The translations under genes and the position numbers were made by a program. Below are positions 50,983 to 59,876 of a stretch of 64,000 bases of DNA, in pieces. Under the pieces are notes generated by a model, which was not told the DNA's origin, made no database searches, and worked only from the letters and a program-made list of their open reading frames with translations. Origin of the DNA: Bacillota bacterium (GTDB lineage Bacteria > Bacillota > Clostridia > Lachnospirales > Lachnospiraceae); contig JAEZGK010000011.1 of NCBI GenBank assembly GCA_023437365.1, positions 147,418 to 211,417 of the forward strand. Reading direction: 5' to 3'. Position 1 is the stretch's first letter, and every line of letters starts with the position of its first letter.

Positions 50983-51468
50983 TTACATCAATCCTACCAT
51001 CCGATCCAAATCCTCACCCTCAATACTATAGATATCTTCCAATCGCAGTCTCTTATCTACGATTTGAAGGATATGTGAGGTCCTATCCAGCTTGGCTGTC
51101 ATCCCTGTAAACTGAATATATTCACCACCATCCTCGTTACTCACTTTACCCTTTTGGAAAAACACTACCGTAATGATTGGGGGGTGTCCTTTCCTTAGTA
51201 GCTGTTCGATCTTTTCCATCTGTAAATCCAAGTATTCTTTTGATTCCTCTGACAATTCGATACGGGGTACAACGATTTTCTGCTTTGCTACGATTGCCTC
51301 TTCATAGCCCTTCAAAGCCGCGAAGGGTGTAAATATTTTAGCTCGGTCTTCCACTGACATTCTTGGATGCTTGACTTTATCCAGACTTTTCAATGGATAT
51401 TCCATAAGAATAATGTCATCATATTGATTAGTAGCCTTCGCATCTAATGAAACCGGATTCTTTACCAT
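50983..51468 (-). CDS. YolD-like protein
   Basis: A 161-residue protein that resembles YolD: the segment 'DRAKIFTPFAALKGYEEAI' (about residues 39-57) corresponds to the conserved YolD core, followed by a charged helical region and a beta-rich C-terminus. In Bacillus, YolD-like proteins accompany the UvrX-type Y-family polymerase and are probably its partners. Here it follows the polymerase gene in the same direction, with 236 bases between that hold four hairpins. The ATG at 51468 is chosen for its GGAGGG site; the frame extends 28 codons further without one. Confidence 0.75.
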   Translation of the reverse strand: MVKNPVSLDAKATNQYDDIILMEYPLKSLDKVKHPRMSVEDRAKIFTPFAALKGYEEAIVAKQKIVVPRIELSEESKEYLDLQMEKIEQLLRKGHPPIITVVFFQKGKVSNEDGGEYIQFTGMTAKLDRTSHILQIVDKRLRLEDIYSIEGEDLDRMVGLM

Positions 51469-51527
51469 ACAAAATCCCTCCGTTCTGCCTATACCCTTAC
51501 AAATTTGCGCGGTAGCACATATTTGCC

Positions 51528-51700
51528 GTGTGAAAAATTCAGAACTTTTCACACTTCAAGACATGATGCCGCAAAGCGGCATCTCAAATAATATGAGAAG
51601 AACAAGAAACGAGCACCATAAGCGTGAATTTATGCATTATAAATTCACGTTGCGAGCTTCGCAGTTCTTCCATAGTGTGAAGATGCTTTATCTTCACACT
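51528..51700. repeat. cluster of four hairpins between polymerase and YolD genes
   Basis: Inverted repeats at 51528-51554 (GTGTGAAAA arms), 51564-51582 (GATGCCGC arms), 51623-51649 (CGTGAATTTAT arms) and 51674-51700 (AGTGTGAAGAT arms). All are perfect; none is followed by a long T-run. Confidence 0.85.
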
Positions 51701-51704
51701 TCTC

Positions 51705-53096
51705 CTATGCTTTATGTCCGCCAATCTGGTTATTTCTTTCCATGGTAGTAGCACCGTCTTCTAAGTTTATTCCTTTCAAGATGGCATTCTTTCCAAATTT
51801 CTTTTTAATACTAAGCATTGCTTCCTGTATCTTACGTTCTTTTTCCTGTTCTGCAGAGTCCGTAAATAAATCAAACTGCTCATATCCCTCTGCCTCAAGA
51901 TTATTGGCACAAAGAGTAACCCGTCTGGTCATGAGCTCTTTTGATACGATCCTATCATAAAGCTCCATTACCGCTGCCATAATTTTCTTGGTGCTGTTGC
52001 TCATCGTTCCTAGATTTGCTGTACCATGTGCGGCTTTCGGTATCGCCCTTCCATAGCGGTCATAGGTAACCTCTCCCTCGTAACTGCCTTTATCGACATT
52101 GCCCCTGTCATATCCAATTGTCAAGGTCAGACTATCCGTCATAACTCCCTTTTCCACAAGATCAAGCACGAGTAGGTCTGTCATTTCCTGAACAATAATT
52201 CTTGTTTTATGAAAGTCATAGGGACAGTGCAGGACTTGTCCTGAGGAAATGCTGTTGGTGCTGGGTTGATAGGCTTTGATCGCTTCCATGCTGCAGGGTT
52301 CATACCCCCAGGCATGGTCAATTAATAATTCCGCATCAATGCCAAGTATTCTATATAGCAGATCTTCGTTATATAATGAGGTCCTGGCTATATCACCCAT
52401 TGAATATAGTCCGCTATTTTCAAGCCTTTGTGCAATACCTCTGCCAATTCGCCAAAAATCAGTCATCGGTTTGTGATCCCACAATAATCTACGATATGTT
52501 AACTCATCCAGCTCTGCAATACGCACTCCGCTTACATCAGGCTCTACATGCTTTGCCACAATATCCATCGCAATTTTACTCAGATAAAGGTTGGTACCAA
52601 TCCCTGCTGTGGCTGTAATTCCAGTCTTCTTAAGGACATCATGAATCATTTTCACCGCCAGCTCCTTGGCAGACATCTGATAAAGGGCCAGATAATTCGT
52701 CACATCCATAAAGCACTCGTCTATGCTGTAAACATGGATATCCTCCGGACTGATATACTTTAAATAGGTCGCATAGATATCTGCTGATACCTCGATATAA
52801 CGTGCCATTTGAGGAGGAGCAATGATATATTCTACCTCTTTTCCGGTACGTTGCTTTACCTCCTTCAGCTTCTGCTGAACCTCAAATAACCGGGCTCTGC
52901 CTGGTATCCCATAGGTCTTTAGGGATGGAGATACTGCAAGACAAATCGTCTTTTCTGTACGAGATGGATCAGCAACCACAAGATTGGTCGTCAGTGGATT
53001 TAGTCCCCGTTCTATACACTCCACGGAGGCATAAAAGGATTTCAAATCGATAGCAATATAGCTTTGATTATACTTCGTAGCTCTGCTATTTGACAT
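51705..53096 (-). CDS. Y-family DNA polymerase (UvrX/DinB type)
   Basis: A 463-residue translesion polymerase. The catalytic acidic residues are in 'AIDLKSFYASVE' (D17) and 'YSIDECFMDVT' (D126, E127); the thumb helix-hairpin-helix and little-finger regions follow, with the UvrX/UmuC-like C-terminal extension. It copies past damaged bases. GGGAGGC precedes the ATG at 53096. It is followed by a YolD-like gene, the usual pairing. No LexA-type box (CGAAC-N4-GTTCG) is seen upstream, so SOS control is not evident from sequence. Confidence 0.93.
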   Translation of the reverse strand: MSNSRATKYNQSYIAIDLKSFYASVECIERGLNPLTTNLVVADPSRTEKTICLAVSPSLKTYGIPGRARLFEVQQKLKEVKQRTGKEVEYIIAPPQMARYIEVSADIYATYLKYISPEDIHVYSIDECFMDVTNYLALYQMSAKELAVKMIHDVLKKTGITATAGIGTNLYLSKIAMDIVAKHVEPDVSGVRIAELDELTYRRLLWDHKPMTDFWRIGRGIAQRLENSGLYSMGDIARTSLYNEDLLYRILGIDAELLIDHAWGYEPCSMEAIKAYQPSTNSISSGQVLHCPYDFHKTRIIVQEMTDLLVLDLVEKGVMTDSLTLTIGYDRGNVDKGSYEGEVTYDRYGRAIPKAAHGTANLGTMSNSTKKIMAAVMELYDRIVSKELMTRRVTLCANNLEAEGYEQFDLFTDSAEQEKERKIQEAMLSIKKKFGKNAILKGINLEDGATTMERNNQIGGHKA

Positions 53097-53208
53097 TGTA
53101 TTGCCTCCCTTCCTTTCATAGTACAGTCTGTATATTAGCAACGCAAAGCCGATATGTGATATGCCTCTTGTCTCCTATCATTAGATAATGTATGGTTTAC
53201 AGAAACAA

Positions 53209-53694
53209 TCATTTATGTAATTCTACAACTGATACAATTTCTTTTCCACACATCTCTCCATTTTCCTGAAAGCCTACTGATGAATATAATTTCTTAGCTA
53301 TGGTATTCTCAGGTTCATAAGAAAGCCAGCAATATTCTGCTTTACCACATGGCATGGTTTCTAAATATTGCAGCGCTGCCAACAAAGCTCTCCTTCCGAG
53401 ACCTTGATGCTGAAATTCTTTATCAATCATAAAACGCCATATACAATAGTTATTTTCAGCAATTTTCGGCTCCTCCTCATAACCGGCTTTGCCATATCCA
53501 AACATAGTAAATCCAATAAGACAATCCTCATTATAAATTCCAAAAGGTAATGCCACTCCCCCCGAAGATATGGCAAGATATGCTTCGATTATACTTTCTG
53601 TATTATTAGCAATATAACTCTCCTGATCAGCTTTAACGGACAGCTCTAATATCTTCCATACATTATTCTCATCAACCTTACGCAGTTCTATCAT
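53209..53694 (-). CDS. GNAT family N-acetyltransferase
   Basis: A 161-residue GNAT enzyme. The core shows 'YCIWRFMIDKEFQHQGLGRRAL' region with the acetyl-CoA loop 'QHQGLGRRAL' (about residues 96-105), and the later 'LSYEPENTIAKKLYSSVGF' (about 123-141) typical of BltD/SpeG-like diamine or spermidine acetyltransferases. So a polyamine or small amine is a likely substrate, not certain. GGAGG precedes the ATG. It lies upstream of the Y-family polymerase gene with a gap of 112 bases and may be cotranscribed. Confidence 0.9.
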   Translation of the reverse strand: MIELRKVDENNVWKILELSVKADQESYIANNTESIIEAYLAISSGGVALPFGIYNEDCLIGFTMFGYGKAGYEEEPKIAENNYCIWRFMIDKEFQHQGLGRRALLAALQYLETMPCGKAEYCWLSYEPENTIAKKLYSSVGFQENGEMCGKEIVSVVELHK

Positions 53695-53870
53695 AAATAG
53701 TCCTCCAAACCCTATGAATACTTTCTCTCTTATTATAACATATTAAAAAAACATTTTAAAATAATTCAGATTTCCAGACAAAACTTTTCCTTCATGTGTA
53801 GTCGGTAATCCAGACTATAAGAAAAGACTTCAATTATTACATCCTACTATTTTTGCCCCTGACAATATAA

Positions 53871-53899
53871 AGCACCCTGCCATTGAATGATAGGGTGCT
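53871..53899 (-). terminator. terminator of the DUF3795 gene
   Basis: Stem AGCACCCT / AGGGTGCT (53871-53878, 53892-53899), then TTTATATT on the minus strand; related to other hairpins in the window. Confidence 0.7.
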
Positions 53900-53946
53900 C
53901 CATAATTACATCTCGATTACTTAAATGCAATATATTGGGATCAATC

Positions 53947-54621
53947 TTAAACATATCTCTCAAGAATAGCAAAAGCCTTCTCAACACTTCCGGTTTCGTC
54001 GAAAGCTTTAGGATAATCTACGCCATCATCAATGGCACGTTTGAGCGTTGATGTATAGACAGTTTCGCCATACTTTCTAATAAATAACGCAGTTGCCTTA
54101 GCCACATATTCTGCATCTTTCTCATAATAGCCTTTTTTGCATTCGTACACATCATCACATTCATAACAACCGTTTAGATTTCGTTGTACCGCACATTTTA
54201 CATTCGGGCAAGAAGAAGCTTCAAATAAAGTTGCGTAAGAACAGCAGTTATAATCACTACGGCAACCACCGCACCATTGACCCAAAAAACAATAATCGCA
54301 ATGGTGACCACAATATCCAATAGGATTGATTCCAACTCTGGCTTCACTGACTAATTGAGCTTTTATTTTCTGACAATTTTCTATTCTTTCTCCATTATCA
54401 CCATGCTGTTCATCATAAGAATACCTTTTAAGAATATCACATGGAAAATGTTCACATTCACCACAAAATCTCTTGCCCTTAGCTTTTGCACATTCCGCAA
54501 CTTCACATTTACCATGAAAAGGATTTCCGTTTGAAGCAATGCATCCTTTGCAACCATGAGAGGTTGTAAACTCGCAATTAGCACAAGACAGTCCACAATA
54601 TGTATCAAAAGTAACAGCCAT
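53947..54621 (-). CDS. DUF3795 family Cys-rich protein, two-domain form
   Basis: A 224-residue protein with two tandem Cys-rich units of the DUF3795 type: 'CGLSCANCEF...CKGC' (about residues 8-28) with 'FCGECEHFPC' (about 52-61), and a second set 'CGHHCDYCFLGQWCGGC' (about 103-119) with 'GCYECDDVYEC'. It is longer than the paralogue at 6899. The cysteines suggest metal binding; the role is unknown. GGAGGG precedes the ATG. Two copies of a 22-base direct repeat lie 53-99 bases upstream and may be regulatory. Confidence 0.82.
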   Translation of the reverse strand: MAVTFDTYCGLSCANCEFTTSHGCKGCIASNGNPFHGKCEVAECAKAKGKRFCGECEHFPCDILKRYSYDEQHGDNGERIENCQKIKAQLVSEARVGINPIGYCGHHCDYCFLGQWCGGCRSDYNCCSYATLFEASSCPNVKCAVQRNLNGCYECDDVYECKKGYYEKDAEYVAKATALFIRKYGETVYTSTLKRAIDDGVDYPKAFDETGSVEKAFAILERYV

Positions 54622-54673
54622 TCATTTTCCCTCCATAACTAATATTATTAATACTATACATCACTAAACATGA

Positions 54674-54720
54674 CAACTATATGTCCTATTATCAGAGACA
54701 ACTATATGTCTTATTATCGA
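54674..54720. repeat. 22-bp direct repeat upstream of DUF3795 gene
   Basis: GACAACTATATGTC followed by YTATTATC, twice (54674-54695 and 54699-54720), one mismatch, period 25. Each core is also a GACA-N6-TGTC inverted repeat. Confidence 0.75.
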
Positions 54721-54987
54721 ATCATTGACAATTTTGTTATTTACTCTATGTCAAAACAATAAGTCATTACTGCTCGTATAAATGCAGAAGTAAATCTCCT
54801 AACTTTCCAAGTCAGAACAATAAACCGCCTTAGCGTATACACTTGCTTTTAATACCGGGTGGCATATAGAAGGCGTATCCTAATGGGTGAGAACCGGCAT
54901 GAAAGAATCTCCTAAAGAGTAAACACTGATCGTAATGAAACTTATGAATTTTACTATGAAGTAACCTGAATAAATCAAGCTGTGTTA

Positions 54988-55013
54988 AAAGGCAGCCCTC
55001 ACGGACTGCCTTT
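54988..55013. terminator. terminator of the YesM/YesN-type operon
   Basis: Stem AAAGGCAG / CTGCCTTT (54988-54995, 55006-55013), T-run on the minus strand, after the response regulator stop. A close relative is at 63599-63626. Confidence 0.7.
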
Positions 55014-55097
55014 ATGTATCTTTAAAGCATTTATTATCAGCTTGAGCAATTGTTGCTATGCTATTGGGATGATAAGAAAGTATCATGCTATGAAAAG

Positions 55098-55835
55098 TTA
55101 ACGTGTGGTATGCGAGCTGACATACTCCGAATAGCTGATCCCTACATATTTTTTGAAGCAACGTCCAAAGTAATTCGGGTCAGGGATGCCGACTGCATTG
55201 GCAGTACAGAACATCTTCATATTGGTTCCGGCTAAAACAATCGCTCGCTCCATCCGGCAATTGATAAGGAATTCGACAAAGCTCTTTCCTGTTTCCTGTT
55301 TAAATTTTCGGCTAAGATAACTCGGATTAAATCCAAAATTCTGTGCCACAGAGGTTAAATTAATGCTGGAATCCGTGAAGTTCACGCGTAGATACTGCAT
55401 TATTTGCTCAATATCAGAAGGAGTAATATCCTGTCCATTCTCCTGTGTGCGAGTATTGTGTTTATCCAGCTTTTCCTTAACTTTGGTCAACACCTCGGTA
55501 ACCTCTTCTCGTACAATTGGCTTAAGCATATACTCTACCACCGGCAAACGAACACACTGACGCGCATACTCAAAATCATCAAATCCTGTCAAAACGATAA
55601 TCACTAAGTCTTTGTATCTCTCCGTAGCAACCTTTGTGAATTCTATCCCGTTCATAAAGGGCATATAAATATCAACAAAAACAATGTCTGGTCGCAACTC
55701 ATCAATGATGTTAATGGCTTCTATACCACTCGCTGCCTCGCCCACCAATTCCATATCAAGCGAATTCCAATCTATGGATGCCTGAAGAAGCTTACGAGCA
55801 GACATCTCATCGTCAATGATCATAACTCTGTACAT
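55098..55835 (-). CDS. YesN-type response regulator (AraC output)
   Basis: A 245-residue response regulator with a receiver domain (D55 in 'VFVDIYMP', 'LTGFDDFEYA' and K in 'YMLKPI') and a C-terminal AraC-type double helix-turn-helix (about 145-245; 'SVAQNFGFNPSYLSRKFKQE' region and 'VGIPDPNYFGRCFKK'). Its ATG overlaps the TAA of the kinase gene by one base. It should be phosphorylated by the kinase and turn on the sugar ABC transporter genes that follow upstream of the pair in the window. Confidence 0.95.
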   Translation of the reverse strand: MYRVMIIDDEMSARKLLQASIDWNSLDMELVGEAASGIEAINIIDELRPDIVFVDIYMPFMNGIEFTKVATERYKDLVIIVLTGFDDFEYARQCVRLPVVEYMLKPIVREEVTEVLTKVKEKLDKHNTRTQENGQDITPSDIEQIMQYLRVNFTDSSINLTSVAQNFGFNPSYLSRKFKQETGKSFVEFLINCRMERAIVLAGTNMKMFCTANAVGIPDPNYFGRCFKKYVGISYSEYVSSHTTR

Positions 55836-57589
55836 TATCCTTCCCCCTCTGCTTTCTTCTCCCTCATCATTGGAATATATATCTCAATTTTCGTATATTC
55901 GCCCGGCTCACTGAATATCTGTACTACATTATCGCAGTCGTAATAATATCGTATTCGATTAATGGTACCACGTAGACCGAAGCCTGACAGCATCGTTACA
56001 CCATCCTTCTCGCTCGTCTCCATCACTTTTTTTATCTGCTCGGCAGTCATACCAATACCGGAATCGTATACTATTATGTGTAACCCATCCTCTTCCATGC
56101 GGGTAGTGATGCGAATAACACACTTTTCTCCCTTAAGGCGCACTCCATGGTAGATGCAGTTCTCCACAAGCGGTTGAAGAATCAGCTTAGGTATCATACA
56201 ATCGAGTGTGCTATCATCCAGAATATATTCATCATTAAAAATTTCTCCATACCTCAGCTTTTGCAGCGCGAGGTAATCCTGCGTAATACGAAGCTCACGT
56301 TTTAGTGGTATCTCATGATCACCTTTGCTAAGGAAATTACGGTAAAAGCTTCCCAGTGTCTCCAATGCATCATGGACCTTGGCTGCATTCTCCTGTACTG
56401 CCATATAGCTGATCGTTCCTAATGTATTATAGAGAAAATGTGGCTTTATCTGTTCTTGAAGAACCCGCATCTCCGCCTTCTGTACGTTCTTTTCATCCTC
56501 CAACAGGCGATTGAACAGTTCGTTAAGATATTCTATCATGCTATTGTAGCTTTCAGCCAAGCTGCCGAATTCATTATTGGGCATTTCGGCGTCAATCTTC
56601 TTCAGCCATCCTGAGGACCTCGTGCGTTCCATTGCCATACTCAGATTCTTAATAGGTCGCGTAATATTAACTGTAATAAACCAAGCACAAATCAATGCCG
56701 ACAGTATAAATGCTGTCAGAGTAATCATCAACGCATATATGATATCCCGCGGTAGTGCATCGACGTCATTGGCACTCGCACATAGAACTACAAGTGGCTT
56801 TACTGCCATTTTGCCGGTCAAAGTTTTTTTCTCTCCATCTATGAGAATATTTTTATATATCATACTGTCGCTATAGTAATCGCTATCATACAATGCGCTA
56901 ATTGCTTTATTCCCACAAAGAAGTGTACCATTCCTATCTAGGATACACATTCCACTGGAATTCTGCAGTGCAAGTGTTTCATCAAATACCTTACTTGCTA
57001 TGTTCATGATTAGTATACCCAAGAGCTTTTGTGAATTAATATCGTATATTGCTCGTGACAGAGTAAGAAAAGGCTCAGTATTTTTTTTTATAATCGTACC
57101 ATTGCCATTAATAGAAATAACTGTGGTACCACGTGCTTCCAATATATTAGAAAGCTCCATGCTGTTCATATCGATATAATATTCACCTTGTCCTGAACTT
57201 ACATATTCACCATCGTTGCGGAAAATATATACCGAATCAATATTGCTATATAAATATTGTATTTCATAGATACCCTTTCGTGCCTCATATGTATTATCAT
57301 TATTTGTCTCTTTCGCTTTTAAATATCTTACGACTTTACTATTGACCATGATCAGACGTGATAAGTAATTGTAGTTCACCAAACTTGCATCGATAGTTGA
57401 CACCACATTGTTGACCGCTGTTTCCGAAGTTCTTACTTTAAAATCATATTCAGTTTTCTTACTTATGATAGAGGTTGCTATCATAAACATCATACAGAAA
57501 AACAGAAACAGTATTATAAGCATTAACAGAGTCGTTTGCTGTAACGACATTTTATAATCGCGTTTTAATCTATTGCTGCCATGCTTCAT
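55835..57589 (-). CDS. YesM-type sensor histidine kinase
   Basis: A 584-residue membrane kinase of the YesM/LytS group: membrane helices at about residues 20-42 and 284-306, an extracellular Cache-like sensor between them, HAMP (about 307-360), a His_kinase domain with 'QEQIKPHFLYNTL' (H384) and the ATPase part 'PKLILQPLVENCIYHGV', 'DSGIGM'. GAGGTG precedes the ATG. With the YesN gene it forms a tight operon; the neighbouring CUT1 transporter makes a carbohydrate signal likely. A MITE-like element lies 115 bases upstream of its start. Confidence 0.95.
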   Translation of the reverse strand: MKHGSNRLKRDYKMSLQQTTLLMLIILFLFFCMMFMIATSIISKKTEYDFKVRTSETAVNNVVSTIDASLVNYNYLSRLIMVNSKVVRYLKAKETNNDNTYEARKGIYEIQYLYSNIDSVYIFRNDGEYVSSGQGEYYIDMNSMELSNILEARGTTVISINGNGTIIKKNTEPFLTLSRAIYDINSQKLLGILIMNIASKVFDETLALQNSSGMCILDRNGTLLCGNKAISALYDSDYYSDSMIYKNILIDGEKKTLTGKMAVKPLVVLCASANDVDALPRDIIYALMITLTAFILSALICAWFITVNITRPIKNLSMAMERTRSSGWLKKIDAEMPNNEFGSLAESYNSMIEYLNELFNRLLEDEKNVQKAEMRVLQEQIKPHFLYNTLGTISYMAVQENAAKVHDALETLGSFYRNFLSKGDHEIPLKRELRITQDYLALQKLRYGEIFNDEYILDDSTLDCMIPKLILQPLVENCIYHGVRLKGEKCVIRITTRMEEDGLHIIVYDSGIGMTAEQIKKVMETSEKDGVTMLSGFGLRGTINRIRYYYDCDNVVQIFSEPGEYTKIEIYIPMMREKKAEGEG

Positions 57590-57716
57590 TTCTACACCTC
57601 AATCAACTTCATTTGCTTCAAAGCTATTTTTCTTACTTTCCATATGCTATCGTATCATATCCGTTCCTTATTTTCAACCTGACATATCCAATCTCAGTCA
57701 AGACTCTGAATAGTAG

Positions 57717-57801
57717 GGGGCTGTTGCAAAACTCCTTGAATAGTAGCGAGTAAGGATACAGGCATCCTTACTCTGGCTATCAAAGTGTTTTGCAACAGCC
57801 C
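57717..57801. mobile_element. MITE-like element, short copy
   Basis: About 85 bases with the same inverted ends (GGGGCTGTTGCAAAAC) as 38248-38460, in the opposite orientation and lacking the interior. It sits between the kinase gene and the ABC permease terminator. Confidence 0.8.
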
Positions 57802-57818
57802 TTTATCATAATACAAAG

Positions 57819-57867
57819 GGTCTCAGACTCTGTTATGCATAAAGCCACCGAAACAGAGTCTGAAACC
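57819..57867 (-). terminator. terminator of the sugar ABC operon
   Basis: Perfect stem CAGACTCTGTT / AACAGAGTCTG (57824-57834, 57852-57862), extended by GGT/ACC, about 30 bases after the permease stop. Confidence 0.75.
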
Positions 57868-57894
57868 CATCTGAAACCATATAATAATTTATCA

Positions 57895-58767
57895 CTAGCC
57901 CTTGATTGCGCCGGCAATGAAGCTCTCTTGTATCTTCTTGCTAAAGAACGCGTAGAATATAAGAGTCGGGAAGGTCGCCATAACCAACGCCGCACCAATC
58001 GGGCCCCAATCCGTCGTAAACTGTCCGGAAAGTGATTGTATACCGACTGGCAGTGTTTTGTGCGCAGAATCACTAATAAAGTTATTCGCAAACATCAGCT
58101 CATTCCAGCACTGCAGGAATGTATAAATAGACACGGTTGCCACAGCCGGCTTCATTAACGGTACAATAATTTTAAAGAAAATTTTCCATGTACCACAGCC
58201 ATCGATACATGCCGCTTCATCAAGATCCATGGGCAATTCCTGCATGAAACCAGTACAAATAAGTATTCCCATCGCCAGAGAAAAGGCGGCATAGGGAATA
58301 ATAAGAGAAATATATTTATTGAGCAAATCCAGTCTTGAAAGGGTGACATAGATTGGCACAAGTGCTGCATGAATAGGAATGGTCAATCCAAGCATAAAAA
58401 AGCTGTTCATCCGCTTCCTTCCCTGCCAAATAAATCTTGTCAGGGCATAGGTTGCCATAAGGGCAAAAAGCATAACTATGCAAATAGTAGCAACGGCAAC
58501 AATGATACTGTTAATAAAATATTTCTCAATATGGCCAATTTGGACTGCTCTGGAATAGTTGGACCACAGCCACTCTTGTGGAAGACCGGCAACATTTACG
58601 CCGAATATTTCAGCATTACTCTTGAGTGAAAAGGTAAACATCCAATAAACAGGGAACAGGTTAATCAGTGCCCATATGCCAAAGATAATGTATACCCCAA
58701 CCTCTTTACGCTTGCTTCCCTTCATCACGAAGGATTCACTCTGGGTTTTAGATTTCTTATTCTTCAC
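57895..58767 (-). CDS. carbohydrate ABC transporter permease (MalG-like)
   Basis: A 290-residue CUT1 permease with six membrane helices. The EAA loop is 'DLDEAACIDGCGTWKIFFKIIVPLM' region (key EAA-G about residues 193-208). It forms the channel with the MalF-like protein. The start is a GTG at 58767 with AAGGAGG upstream, four bases after the previous stop; the only longer ATG reading starts inside the upstream gene. The C-terminus ends 'GAIKG', usual for this family. The ATPase gene is not beside it, so a shared MsmK-type ATPase elsewhere is likely. Confidence 0.93.
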   Translation of the reverse strand: MKNKKSKTQSESFVMKGSKRKEVGVYIIFGIWALINLFPVYWMFTFSLKSNAEIFGVNVAGLPQEWLWSNYSRAVQIGHIEKYFINSIIVAVATICIVMLFALMATYALTRFIWQGRKRMNSFFMLGLTIPIHAALVPIYVTLSRLDLLNKYISLIIPYAAFSLAMGILICTGFMQELPMDLDEAACIDGCGTWKIFFKIIVPLMKPAVATVSIYTFLQCWNELMFANNFISDSAHKTLPVGIQSLSGQFTTDWGPIGAALVMATFPTLIFYAFFSKKIQESFIAGAIKG

Positions 58768-58771
58768 GTTG

Positions 58772-59653
58772 TTAATCCTCCTTATCCTTGAATATGCGGC
58801 CAATAATCAAAGCAAATGCGAAACACAGAATGATAAGAAGGAGAGCAATCGTACTACCCATACCATACCGATTACGCAGGAACAACATACTGATCATCAG
58901 CGTACTGGGCACCTCAGTTGCGTGTAACGGTCCACCATTTGTTAATACATAGATTAAGTCAAAGGACTTAAGGGAGCCAGTTACAGCGAAGATTGTACAT
59001 ATCTTCAAAATTGGCTTAATATAAGGTATAACGATGTAACGGTTTACCTGTCCCTCTGTTGCTCCATCAATCATAGCTGCCTCACGATACTCGGTAGGAA
59101 CACTCTTAATACCTGCAAACATCAACAGCATATGATAGCCGACATACTGCCATAAGGTAGGTACGAAAGCAGCCCCAAGAGCGGTCTTTGGGTCTCCAAG
59201 CCAAATCTTTGCCAAATTATCCAGGCCCATACCTCTGAGCGCTACATTCAGTAAGCCGTAGGACGGATTGTAAATCTTTAACCAGAGTTGACCGATAACA
59301 ACGGTAGAAATAAGAACCGGTATAAAATAAATTGAAAGAAAACCTCGTTCGCCCTTTCTTCCCTTACCGAGAAGAAGTGCAAGACCCAGTGCAACCGGTA
59401 ACTGTACTACTACTGAAAGCAATGCTAAAAGCAGTGAATTACCCAGAGCCTTAGTAAAGCCTATTGAGTTGCTGGTAAACAGTTCCGTATAATTTTCTAA
59501 TCCAATGAATGTCTTTGGTCCAAAGCCTTTCCAATCAAAAAGACTGTAATAGCCCGACATAAATATAGGTGCAATAAGGATGAATACAAAAAGCAGCAGT
59601 GCAGGGAGAATAAACAGAAGAATAGTCAGTTTATTACTATATAATTTTTTCAT
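58772..59653 (-). CDS. carbohydrate ABC transporter permease (MalF-like)
   Basis: A 293-residue CUT1 permease with six membrane helices; the EAA loop is 'EYREAAMIDGATEGQVNRYI' (about residues 185-204). It pairs with the MalG-like protein four bases downstream. The ATG at 59653 has GGAAGGAA. The ~220-base gap to the substrate-binding gene upstream holds several hairpins, which may reduce read-through so that the binding protein is made in excess. It is part of the sugar uptake operon near the YesM/YesN pair. Confidence 0.93.
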   Translation of the reverse strand: MKKLYSNKLTILLFILPALLLFVFILIAPIFMSGYYSLFDWKGFGPKTFIGLENYTELFTSNSIGFTKALGNSLLLALLSVVVQLPVALGLALLLGKGRKGERGFLSIYFIPVLISTVVIGQLWLKIYNPSYGLLNVALRGMGLDNLAKIWLGDPKTALGAAFVPTLWQYVGYHMLLMFAGIKSVPTEYREAAMIDGATEGQVNRYIVIPYIKPILKICTIFAVTGSLKSFDLIYVLTNGGPLHATEVPSTLMISMLFLRNRYGMGSTIALLLIILCFAFALIIGRIFKDKED

Positions 59654-59674
59654 CTTGATTCCTTCCCTACAAGA

Positions 59675-59766
59675 TGAAACAGTTTGCTGTTTCACTTGTC
59701 ATTTATTAGACAAGAAGCGGTTCCCAGATGATTTTGATCCAGACAATCGTTGGGAAACCGCTTCTT
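59675..59766 (-). promoter_or_regulatory. hairpins between binding-protein and permease genes
   Basis: A TGAAACAG/CTGTTTCA stem (59675-59694) and a larger AAGAAGCGGTT / AACCGCTTCTT stem (59712-59722 with 59756-59766). Intercistronic structures like these commonly set the protein ratio in sugar ABC operons. Confidence 0.6.
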
Positions 59767-59876
59767 TCATAATCGAACCAGAACCTGACAACCTAACGGT
59801 CCTAATTCATGTTTCTTAAATTATCATGTACTTCCCAAAACAAGATGAGACGATGAAGCGTTTCACTTGTCACAAA

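Larger units (their letters stand above)
54622..55097. other. intergenic region
   Basis: 476 bases holding the direct repeat at 54674-54720 and the terminator at 54988-55013; the middle (about 54740-54980) shows no gene or recognised RNA. Confidence 0.55.
57590..57894. other. intergenic region with MITE copy and terminator
   Basis: 305 bases between the kinase start and the permease stop: MITE-like copy at 57717-57801, terminator hairpin at 57819-57867. Confidence 0.8.
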
